Source: WVZH01 sp034430895
Lineage (GTDB): Bacteria; Chloroflexota; Anaerolineae; Anaerolineales; E44-bin32
Direction: 5' to 3'
DNA length: 64,000 nucleotides
Assembly: GCA_034430895.1 (NCBI GenBank)
Contig: DAOUDW010000108.1
Coordinates: 18,537-82,536 of the forward strand
Below are positions 44,697 through 51,992 of this stretch, one piece after another. The position numbers and the translations under genes were made by a program. Each line of letters begins with the position of its first letter. Position 1 is the first letter of the stretch. The notes beneath the pieces are model-generated. The model had not been told where the DNA came from. It saw nothing but the letters and a program-made list of their open reading frames with translations, and searched no databases.

Positions 44697-45545
44697 ATGA
44701 GTGATTATGGAATTGTGACCGACAGTCTTTCATCAATACCGCAAGAACTTATCGATCGTTATCAAATTATGGTTGTACCACAGGTGCTGATATGGGGGGA
44801 GGAAGAATTTCTTGACGGTGTCAACATTACACCGATGGAATTTTATAAGCGATTGAGAACCGACCCGGTCATGCCGACGACCTCCCAGGCAACAGTAGCA
44901 GGATTTAAATCGGCGTTCGAACCTTTGGTTGCCGAAGGAAAACCCATTTTGACGATCGTGGGTTCATCGAAATTGACGGCGACTTTGAATTCTGCCGAAC
45001 AAGCAAAGGGGATGTTCCCGGATGCGAAAATCGAAGTCATCGATTCGATGGGAGTCGCCATGTCGTTTGGCTTTCAGGTCTTGGCGGCTGCACGAGCGCG
45101 TGAGGCGGGAAAATCTTTTGAGGAAGCCATAGAGACGACGAAAAAAGCGAAAGAGCAAACGGGTGTGCTTTTCGTTGTGGAAACGCTTGAATACCTGCAT
45201 CGCGGTGGTCGTATCGGCGGTGCCTCGCGGTTGCTGGGAACGGCACTCAACCTCAAGCCGTTGTTGGAGCTTCAAGAAGGACGCGTAGAGCCCGTTGAAC
45301 GCATCCGCACGAAAGCAAAAGCACAGAACCGGCTTGTAGAAGTGATTGTAGAACGACTCGCTGACAAGCCTGATGTGCGTCTCTCCACGCTTCACGCCGA
45401 CGCTGAAATTGATGCGCAGGCCTTGATGGAGGACGCCGAAACGCACCTCGATCCAATCGAGACCGTATATTCAGAGGTAACTCCGGTGATCGGAACGCAT
45501 GCCGGTCCCGGGACAGTCGGATTGGCCTTTTCGTACGGAATCTAA
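44697..45545 (+). CDS. DegV family fatty-acid-binding protein
   Basis: 282-residue DegV protein. Members bind a fatty acid and, as FakB, present it to the kinase FakA for phospholipid synthesis. Signatures: YGIVTDSLSSIPQELI (N-terminal D-S), VMPTTSQATVAGF, a VVETLEYLHRGGRIGGASRLLGTALNLKPLL segment typical of the family, and VIGTHAGPGTVGLAF at the end. AAGGAGAAGG precedes ATG 44697. No FakA gene in the window. Confidence 0.93.
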   Translation: MSDYGIVTDSLSSIPQELIDRYQIMVVPQVLIWGEEEFLDGVNITPMEFYKRLRTDPVMPTTSQATVAGFKSAFEPLVAEGKPILTIVGSSKLTATLNSAEQAKGMFPDAKIEVIDSMGVAMSFGFQVLAAARAREAGKSFEEAIETTKKAKEQTGVLFVVETLEYLHRGGRIGGASRLLGTALNLKPLLELQEGRVEPVERIRTKAKAQNRLVEVIVERLADKPDVRLSTLHADAEIDAQALMEDAETHLDPIETVYSEVTPVIGTHAGPGTVGLAFSYGI

Positions 45546-45579
45546 CCTGAGCGGTCCAAACCCATTGGAGATCGTAAGA

Positions 45580-45615
45580 CCATCGACCGGACTGATGAAG
45601 TCCGGTCGATGGGTA
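45580..45615 (+). terminator. Terminator of the degV-like gene
   Basis: Perfect 14-bp stem: CCATCGACCGGACT (45580-45593) / AGTCCGGTCGATGG (45599-45612), 5-nt loop. The downstream T tract is weak (TATATCGTGTTTATTTT). Confidence 0.7.
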
Positions 45616-45768
45616 TATCGTGTTTATTTTGCAACAGCAGTAGAAATCTGTGAGCGAGGACGCTCGTTCTGCCAGAGAATCGCTTTCTTGAATATCGTTT
45701 TCCTTAGGTTGTACTAATCCAAGATTGGACGCCGGTGACTACACTTATGGTAAGTATTTGCGGGTGAA

Positions 45769-45777
45769 TGGTATAAT
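45769..45777 (+). promoter_or_regulatory. Extended -10 promoter for the recombinase-like/PNP operon
   Basis: TGGTATAAT with a perfect TATAAT at 45772-45777, 35 bases before ATG 45813. No clear -35. Confidence 0.5.
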
Positions 45778-45812
45778 GGGCGGCGTATCGTCAGACTTAT
45801 CAGGGATCCACC

Positions 45813-46664
45813 ATGAAAGACATAATCAATCGATTTCTGCAGTACCTCGAACTGGATCGGAACAGTGCCCAGAATACGATCCTGGCGTATCGAACCGATG
45901 TCAGGCAGTTCATTCAGGTTCTGAGGGCGGTTTCCGATCGGCCGATCGAGCCCACTCAGATCGATGTGGAAATCGTAGAGAAATATTCTTCCTGGCTAAA
46001 CCGACAGGGATATAAAACCGCCACAGTTGCGCGTAAGATCGCTGCTGTGCGTACATTCCTGGATTACATGCATTCTCATGAGGGGTTCGAGACACGGGCG
46101 GTGTTGGATTCTCTGGATTTGCCCCAAAATCCACGGCAGCCGCCCAAGGTTCTGACGAAAACTGAATTGGAGAAATTGATCCAAGCTGCTGCACAATGCA
46201 ATTCTCCGCGCGCCACCAGGGATGCTGCCGCATTATCGTTGTTGTATGCAACTGGTTTACGGGCGGCGGAAGTAATCGCATTGAACACGGCTGACATCGA
46301 CTTGCGTTCTGGAATCATTCGGAAAAACGAAGCCTATCCCGATTCGATCTCACTCGGTGATGCGCTTCCTTCCCTGAAGACGTATATCGAGAAAGGCCGT
46401 CCGCATCTCCTGCGCACACCGGAGGTACAGGCGTTGTTTATCAATCAGCGTGGTCAAAGGCTTAGCCGGCAGGGATTGTGGTTGATCGTCAAGCGCTGGG
46501 CTGCGGAGGCTGGATTGAGCAGTGACATCTCACCACAAACGATCCGCCATTCCCTCATTCGTCACCTGTTGGAACACGGGAAATCACGAAGTGAGGTCCA
46601 GGAGTTGCTGCGGCTTTCAAGTCCGAACACATTGTGGCTTCATAGAAAATCTCATCGTAAATAA
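45813..46664 (+). CDS. Xer-like tyrosine recombinase homologue lacking the catalytic tyrosine
   Basis: 283 residues, the usual XerC/XerD length. N-terminal core-binding SAM-like domain (residues 1-90, LDRNSAQNTILAYRTDVRQFI) and a C-terminal phage_integrase fold. The first catalytic Arg is kept (Arg150, GLRAAEV) and Arg245 in PQTIRHS, and Lys171 is plausible. But His of the HxLR box is Gln242, the GHS box reads RLS (Leu268), and the nucleophile Tyr aligns with His277. Neighbouring frames do not restore the motif. It is probably catalytically dead, or acts only as a DNA-binding protein. The PNP gene starts 16 bases downstream in the same transcript. Confidence 0.85.
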   Translation: MKDIINRFLQYLELDRNSAQNTILAYRTDVRQFIQVLRAVSDRPIEPTQIDVEIVEKYSSWLNRQGYKTATVARKIAAVRTFLDYMHSHEGFETRAVLDSLDLPQNPRQPPKVLTKTELEKLIQAAAQCNSPRATRDAAALSLLYATGLRAAEVIALNTADIDLRSGIIRKNEAYPDSISLGDALPSLKTYIEKGRPHLLRTPEVQALFINQRGQRLSRQGLWLIVKRWAAEAGLSSDISPQTIRHSLIRHLLEHGKSRSEVQELLRLSSPNTLWLHRKSHRK

Positions 46665-46680
46665 GTATTGGAATATCGAA

Positions 46681-47514
46681 ATGGATACGATTACGACGGC
46701 AGATATCGATAATACAGTGGAATTCATCCGCGGACGAACATCCCTTCAGCCTGAGATTGGTATGATTTTGGGCTCCGGATTGGGTGCGCTTGCCGATGCG
46801 GTGGATGCGGATGTGATTATCCCTACAGGCGAAATACCCGGTTGGCCTGTGTCGACCGTACATGGCCATGCAGGACGGGTTGTGCTCGGGCATCTTGAAG
46901 ATCGCTCCGTGTTCGTGCTGCAGGGAAGGGCGCATTATTACGAAGGTCACTCGATCTCACGGATCGGCCTGCCCATCCGGGTTATGCATCGTCTGGGAGC
47001 GCGAATGTTGATCGTTACAAATGCAGCCGGAGCCGTCAATCCGGATTTCGAACCCGGAGAATTGATGCTGATCAGCGATCACATCAATTTACTGGGTATG
47101 ACCGGCAGCAATCCATTGCGAGGTCCCAATCTGGATGAATTCGGCCCTCGCTTCCCCGATATGGGGAAGGTCTACGATCCTGAATTAGGGATGGCAGCGA
47201 AGGAAGTGGCTCTCGAAGCAGATATCCCCCTGCGAAAAGGTGTCTACGTTTGTGTATCCGGCCCTTCCTACGAGACGACGGCGGAGCTGTGTTTCTTGCG
47301 TACAATTGGTGTCGATGCCGTTGGCATGTCTACAGCCCCTGAAGTGACCGTCGCGCGACATTGTGGAATGAAGGTTCTCGGCATTTCGGGGATAAGCAAT
47401 AAAGCGAATTTGGATGGCGAAACCGAAACCACGCATGAAGAGGTTCTGGAAGCCGGAGAAACTATCACTCCCAGATTGAAGACGCTTGTTTGTGGCGTAC
47501 TTCGCATAGTCTAG
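46681..47514 (+). CDS. punA: Purine nucleoside phosphorylase (trimeric class I)
   Basis: 277-residue enzyme splitting purine (deoxy)ribonucleosides with phosphate to the base and (deoxy)ribose 1-phosphate. Motifs: ILGSGLGALAD (phosphate loop), GHAGRVVLGHLE, QGRAHYYEGHS, TNAAGAVNP, SGPSYETTAEL, DAVGMSTAPEVTVARHCGMKVLGIS and the base-binding Asn in SNKAN. ATG 46681 chosen; the frame is open to 46522 inside the recombinase gene. Ribosome-binding site is weak, so coupling to the upstream gene is likely. Confidence 0.93.
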   Translation: MDTITTADIDNTVEFIRGRTSLQPEIGMILGSGLGALADAVDADVIIPTGEIPGWPVSTVHGHAGRVVLGHLEDRSVFVLQGRAHYYEGHSISRIGLPIRVMHRLGARMLIVTNAAGAVNPDFEPGELMLISDHINLLGMTGSNPLRGPNLDEFGPRFPDMGKVYDPELGMAAKEVALEADIPLRKGVYVCVSGPSYETTAELCFLRTIGVDAVGMSTAPEVTVARHCGMKVLGISGISNKANLDGETETTHEEVLEAGETITPRLKTLVCGVLRIV

Positions 47515-47526
47515 TATAGAAGGCAA

Positions 47527-48255
47527 ATGGAAGGTTTCCTGCTCTTTTTCGAAGAGCGACAAACTTGGATCTATTTGTTACTCATCTTCATCGGTGCGAT
47601 CTATCTGCGTTTATTCCTCGTTACTTATCGTGCTTCGCGCAGGGCTCTATTTTCATTGGAGCGGGAACGCTGCTTGAGCAGTATAAGAAGATCGATCGCG
47701 ATGATGTTGTTCGTTCTCGCAGGATTGACCGCCACGTTTATAATCGTAAATTTCGCCAGTCCCGCCATTCCGGTTTCGCTTCGGCCGACTTCGTTACCAA
47801 CAGTTTCCTTGCTGTCAACTCCGGTGGATGCGGAGGGGCTTGTGGCCGAAGAACCGAGTGACCTGTCGGCAGAGATCCCCGCTGCACTGGATGGCGCGGG
47901 ATGTCTGAACGAAAGCGCAACGATTATTCAACCCAAAGATGGCGAAACGGTCAGCGGTACGATTGTTGTCCTGGGTGTGGCAGATATTCCCAATTTTGCG
48001 TTCTACAAGGTAGAGTATCGGCGTTTGAATGGCGAATGGGTGACCATAACGGCCGGGTCTCAACCGGTCTGTGAAAACTGCATTCCTGACGGTGGAGAGG
48101 GCGCGGATAACCCGGATGAAGAGCTTACATTGGGGACCTGGGATACCCGTCTTGTCGAGCCGGGAACCTATGGTTTCCGACTGGTGGTGATGGACACGGA
48201 AGGGAACGCGCCCTTGCCTTGCGAGATCCAAATTCAGATCCTGCCTGCAGAATAA
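47527..48255 (+). CDS. Hypothetical membrane protein with external Ig-like domain
   Basis: 242-residue protein with two hydrophobic segments at residues ~14-33 and ~58-78, a basic cytoplasmic loop between them (YRASRRALFSLERERC), a linker rich in Ser, Pro and Thr, then an external domain with IIQPKDGETVSGTIVVLGVADIPNFAFYKVEYR. This is the Big_9-like Ig pattern seen in Chloroflexota surface proteins. It has four Cys residues outside (two as CENC). Starts 12 bases after the PNP stop. No known function. Confidence 0.7.
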   Translation: MEGFLLFFEERQTWIYLLLIFIGAIYLRLFLVTYRASRRALFSLERERCLSSIRRSIAMMLFVLAGLTATFIIVNFASPAIPVSLRPTSLPTVSLLSTPVDAEGLVAEEPSDLSAEIPAALDGAGCLNESATIIQPKDGETVSGTIVVLGVADIPNFAFYKVEYRRLNGEWVTITAGSQPVCENCIPDGGEGADNPDEELTLGTWDTRLVEPGTYGFRLVVMDTEGNAPLPCEIQIQILPAE

Positions 48256-48361
48256 GTGTCTCCGTAGATCGTTGGTTCTTCGAGTTCAATTTTTGGGCAG
48301 GCGTGATATGGTGATTGTCTCGTAATCAAAACTCGTAGAAGGAGCCTTGGAACATTTTGTC

Positions 48362-48898
48362 ATGGATATGATATCTATTCGACAAGCAATTTCGAGTGAC
48401 ATTCCCACGCTCATGGCTTTCGATCATGGCGTCGGTACCGATCATGTGTGGCAGATGTCCTTCGAACGTGAGCCCTCGGCGGTCGGCGCTACTTTTCGAG
48501 AGGTCCGACTGCCTCGGGCCATGCGAGTAGGGTACCCTCGTGATGCCGAGAGACTGGCGGATGAGTGGACGCGCCGGGCGGTGATTCTCGTAGCCGAAAG
48601 CGAAGAAAACTTGCAGGGGTACCTGGCGATTATGGAAGGTCCCGCAGAGAACATGTTTTGGATCACGGACCTCGTAGTTAGCCTGCGCTATCGAAGGCAG
48701 GGGATTGCCTCGAAGTTGATTCTCGCCGCCCGGGAATGGTGCCGCCAGCGTGACGCACTGCGGGTATTTCTGGAGATGCAAAGCAAGAACTACCCTGCGA
48801 TCTGTCTGGCAAAGAAAATGGGGTTTATGTATAGTGGGTATAGCGATCATTATTACCCGGATCAGGACATCGCGTTGTTTTTCTCGATGCTGTTATAA
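48362..48898 (+). CDS. GNAT-family N-acetyltransferase
   Basis: 178-residue acetyl-CoA-dependent acyltransferase, RimI-like. ISIRQAISSDIPTLMAFDHG at the N-terminus, then YLAIMEGPAENMFWITDLVV, the acetyl-CoA loop RYRRQGIASKLI and the strand 5-helix 4 unit VFLEMQSKNYPAICLAKKMGF. AAGGAG at 48338-48343 lies close to TTG 48347 and far from ATG 48362, so the start is uncertain by a few residues. Lies 15 bases upstream of the 7TM-GAF-HTH gene. Confidence 0.82.
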   Translation: MDMISIRQAISSDIPTLMAFDHGVGTDHVWQMSFEREPSAVGATFREVRLPRAMRVGYPRDAERLADEWTRRAVILVAESEENLQGYLAIMEGPAENMFWITDLVVSLRYRRQGIASKLILAAREWCRQRDALRVFLEMQSKNYPAICLAKKMGFMYSGYSDHYYPDQDIALFFSMLL

Positions 48899-48913
48899 GT
48901 GTAGATAGAGACA

Positions 48914-50848
48914 ATGGTAGATTCATTTAATTCCATTCTCATCACGCTCAATCAGATCCTCAACGCTGGCAACTCGATCACAGCTTTCTCGTTGCTTCTC
49001 TATACGCTGACCTTTAATATTCGAGAGCGTGTGGCGCAGTCGCTGGCGTTAATGCTTTCATGTGTGACGATCGTGTATTTTGGGGATGTGTTCAATAGCA
49101 CATCCTCATCTTACGCCGAAATGCAGATCTGGCTCCGAATTCAATGGGTGGCCATTGCCTTTATTCCCGCTACATATGTACAATTTTCGGATGCGCTGCT
49201 TGCAGCAACTGGAAAGCCCTCGCGAGGACGCAGGCGGCGAGTGGTCTTGATCAGTTATTTAATCGGTTGTCTCACCTTGCTCAGTGTGGGGACACGGCAG
49301 GACATCGCCGTAGGTTTCAGACAAGTCGATTCGATCGTTTACCTCGCCCCAGGTCCGTGGTTTCCGGTTTTTACAGTTTTCTTGATCGTCATCGTTGCTT
49401 TCGTGGGGGTCAATCTCTGGCGTTCATATAAGCGCTGTTTGACGCGAACGAGCAAGCGGCGCATGCGTTACTTGATGTTCGGCTCATTCGGCCCATTGCT
49501 CGGATCTTTTCCTTTTATGATGGTGAGCCAATCGACGTTCGCTGAGCATACCTGGATACTCTGGGTGATGGTTACCTTGATCAATCTGGCGGTTGCTGTT
49601 CAGATGGTGATGATCACGTACTCTGTGTCGTATTTCGGTGTGAGCTATCCGGATCGCGTGGTAAAGAGTCGTTTGACACAATGGATTCTACGCGGCCCAT
49701 TTGTGGTTTCGACGGTTTTGGCCGTGACGGTGATCGTCAATCGCATCGGCGTGTCACTGGGCTATGAAAACAGTCGAGCGGTTCAATTTGCCATGGTCGT
49801 CGTCTTACTGCTGCTGCAGTACGTGATTACCATCGTGCGACCCAAGATTGAGAGATGGTTTTTCTACGGGCGAGATCGAGGGGACGTCGACCGATTGCAA
49901 TTGCTCGAGGATCATCTCTTGACGACCGGGGATCTTCGCCAATTCCTGGAATCCGTCCTCAACGCAGGTTGTGATCTGCTCGGGGTGGGTTCGGCGTTCG
50001 TGGCCGTTGTCGGGCCGGAGGGATTGGAGCTGGAGGTTGCCGTAGGTCCTGAGAATCCCTTCCGCGGCACGGGAGAACCATCGCCTTTGTTGATGACGCA
50101 GGATGAAAGACATCATTTCGAGCATCTGGGTGCTGTGTTCCTTTGGGACATCTATTGGTTGATTCCCATTGATCTTTTGCCTTCCGAGGATGTGATCGGC
50201 CTGGTCGGTTTTCAAGCAAGAAGTGTAAAACCGGATTTCAGCAACGATGAAGAGGTGAGTATCAAAGCGCTCGTTGATCGAGCGGCGGTTGCCCTGGCAG
50301 ATCGCCTCCTGCAGCGAGAAGTGTTCAGTGTCGTCGATCGTTTGGTGCCGGAGATGGAAGAGATCCAGCGTTTACGAGCAGAAACCAGTTACGGAAGCGC
50401 GGAATCGCTCGTTGAACCCATTGCGGACCTGCCATCGGATAAAAATGTGGTTGAATTGGTGCGGGATGCACTGGGACATTATTGGGGCGGGCCGCGCCTT
50501 ACGCGCAGTCCCTTGATGGGATTGCGGGTCGTCCGTCGCGAAGTGGAAGATCACGATAACAATGCAGTCAATGCGCTGCGGGCAATTTTGCGGCGTGCCA
50601 TCGAAAGAATTCGCCCGGAAGGCGATCGACGTTTTACGGCGGAATGGATGCTATACAATATTCTCGAGATGAAATTTCTCCAGGGTCGTAAGGTTCGAGA
50701 TGTCGCCTTGCGGTTGGCCATGTCAGAAGCGGATTTGTACCGCAAACAGCGTATAGCCATCGAAGAAGTGGCGCGGGGTATCACGCAAATGGAGCGTGAA
50801 ATTGTTGTTTCAGAATTAAGTGGGGAGGTGGATGATAACAAAGAATGA
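48914..50848 (+). CDS. 7TM-GAF protein with C-terminal HTH domain (putative membrane-bound regulator)
   Basis: 644 residues. Residues ~15-310 hold seven or more helices of the histidine-kinase N-terminal 7TM type (ITAFSLLLYTLTFN, SLALMLSCVTIVYFGDVF, LRIQWVAIAFIPATYVQF and others). Residues ~330-480 are a GAF-like domain (LRQFLESVLNAGCDLLGVGSAFVAVVG, YWLIPIDLLPSEDVIGLVGFQ). No histidine-kinase box or ATPase follows. Residues ~510-625 are a helical domain with HTH core MKFLQGRKVRDVALRLAMS and EADLYRKQRIAIEEVA. That tail parallels the tail of the GAF-fused sugar permease in this window. I infer a one-component sensor that binds DNA from the membrane. It follows a GNAT gene and precedes an S1-domain gene. 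Confidence 0.8.
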   Translation: MVDSFNSILITLNQILNAGNSITAFSLLLYTLTFNIRERVAQSLALMLSCVTIVYFGDVFNSTSSSYAEMQIWLRIQWVAIAFIPATYVQFSDALLAATGKPSRGRRRRVVLISYLIGCLTLLSVGTRQDIAVGFRQVDSIVYLAPGPWFPVFTVFLIVIVAFVGVNLWRSYKRCLTRTSKRRMRYLMFGSFGPLLGSFPFMMVSQSTFAEHTWILWVMVTLINLAVAVQMVMITYSVSYFGVSYPDRVVKSRLTQWILRGPFVVSTVLAVTVIVNRIGVSLGYENSRAVQFAMVVVLLLLQYVITIVRPKIERWFFYGRDRGDVDRLQLLEDHLLTTGDLRQFLESVLNAGCDLLGVGSAFVAVVGPEGLELEVAVGPENPFRGTGEPSPLLMTQDERHHFEHLGAVFLWDIYWLIPIDLLPSEDVIGLVGFQARSVKPDFSNDEEVSIKALVDRAAVALADRLLQREVFSVVDRLVPEMEEIQRLRAETSYGSAESLVEPIADLPSDKNVVELVRDALGHYWGGPRLTRSPLMGLRVVRREVEDHDNNAVNALRAILRRAIERIRPEGDRRFTAEWMLYNILEMKFLQGRKVRDVALRLAMSEADLYRKQRIAIEEVARGITQMEREIVVSELSGEVDDNKE

Positions 50849-50937
50849 CGTTTTGCAATTTTTTGGGAATAGAGTATCCTATTTTTGATTTTAACTGTAA
50901 TACCTACGGGTGAAATTGTAGCGATTGAGGTCAAGCG

Positions 50938-51957
50938 ATGGACGAGGGTTTGCACGATGGAAAATCGGGGGGACCGCCGCGTATGGACGAATCTTGGTGG
51001 TCAGCTGTGTTGCAGGATGAAGGACGTTATCAATCGGCCGATCAAGAGCGTACTCATCGAGTAAAGAACGATCGACTTGAAGCTGTAGGCGATCCACAGG
51101 ATTGGGTCTGGGCGCAAGATCTATATGAGAGGGACGATACCGTTAAGTTGAATGCCATTGGCTACAATCGCGGGGGGCTGCTTGTTGAAGCTCGAAGTTT
51201 GCGCGGGTTTATTCCGGTATCTCATCTCGTAGACATTCAACAAGAAACCGATAACGATAATTTTAGCGGCCGCCTTGAAGGCATGGTCGGTAACGAATTG
51301 AAACTCAAAGTCATCGAGATCGAGCCGGAAAGAGGGCGGCTGGTTTTCTCCGAACGCGCCGCACTTGCCGGTCCCGGGAAGAGAATGGAATTACTCGAAA
51401 ACCTCAAGGCGGGCGAATGTGTTGAAGGGAAAGTCACCAACATAACCCGTTTTGGTGTGTTCGTTGACTTGGGCGGTGTGGAGGGCTTGATTCATGTTTC
51501 GGAGTTGTCGTGGGGTCGAGTTCGACATCCATGTGACGTCGTCATCTGCGGTCAATCCTTAAAAGTCCAGGTTCTCTCAGTGGATCGTGAACAAGGCCGC
51601 GTTGCATTGAGCCTGAAGGACTTACTCCCAGATCCATGGAATGCCGTAGATCATCGCTATCAAGTAGGCGAGATCGTCGAAGGAACGGTTACCAATGTGG
51701 TCAAATTCGGTGCTTTCGTCGGAATCGAGGAGGGCCTGGAGGGTTTGATTCACGTCTCTGAACTGGGGGATGGTAACCTGCTGCACCCGCGAAACGTCGT
51801 TCATGAAGGCGAGCAAGTTCGGGTCCGAATCATACACATCGACGCGGCGGATCGCCGTTTGGGTTTAAGTTTACGGCAGGTGTCCCAGCACGAAGCTGAT
51901 GAAGTCGGAGGTGAAGGCGATCAAGACTCCTCCGAGGAGTATTCCTCTCTGTTTTAA
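50938..51957 (+). CDS. S1 RNA-binding domain protein (ribosomal protein S1-like)
   Basis: 339-residue RNA-binding protein. After a ~60-residue charged N-terminus come three S1 domains at about residues 62-145, 160-232 and 240-318. The first is degenerate (LLVEARSLRGFIPVSHLVD). The second and third are canonical: VEGKVTNITRFGVFVDLGG, EGLIHVSELSWG; VEGTVTNVVKFGAFVGIEEG, EGLIHVSELGDG. The C-terminus is acidic and Ser-rich. It may be a short S1 homologue helping translation initiation. A second S1 gene elsewhere cannot be excluded. ATG 50938 has no strong ribosome-binding site. Confidence 0.88.
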   Translation: MDEGLHDGKSGGPPRMDESWWSAVLQDEGRYQSADQERTHRVKNDRLEAVGDPQDWVWAQDLYERDDTVKLNAIGYNRGGLLVEARSLRGFIPVSHLVDIQQETDNDNFSGRLEGMVGNELKLKVIEIEPERGRLVFSERAALAGPGKRMELLENLKAGECVEGKVTNITRFGVFVDLGGVEGLIHVSELSWGRVRHPCDVVICGQSLKVQVLSVDREQGRVALSLKDLLPDPWNAVDHRYQVGEIVEGTVTNVVKFGAFVGIEEGLEGLIHVSELGDGNLLHPRNVVHEGEQVRVRIIHIDAADRRLGLSLRQVSQHEADEVGGEGDQDSSEEYSSLF

Positions 51958-51992
51958 CGGGGGACCGGCGTACATCGCCGGACGTATCATGT

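Noticed and set aside
45813..46664. Recombinase as sign of a mobile element
   Set aside because: It lies between ordinary housekeeping genes, shares a transcript with PNP and lacks its catalytic Tyr.
51965..51981. CCGGCG-TACAT-CGCCGG hairpin between the S1 and ftsK genes
   Set aside because: Short stem without a T tract; may be structural, but not enough for a terminator or attenuator call.
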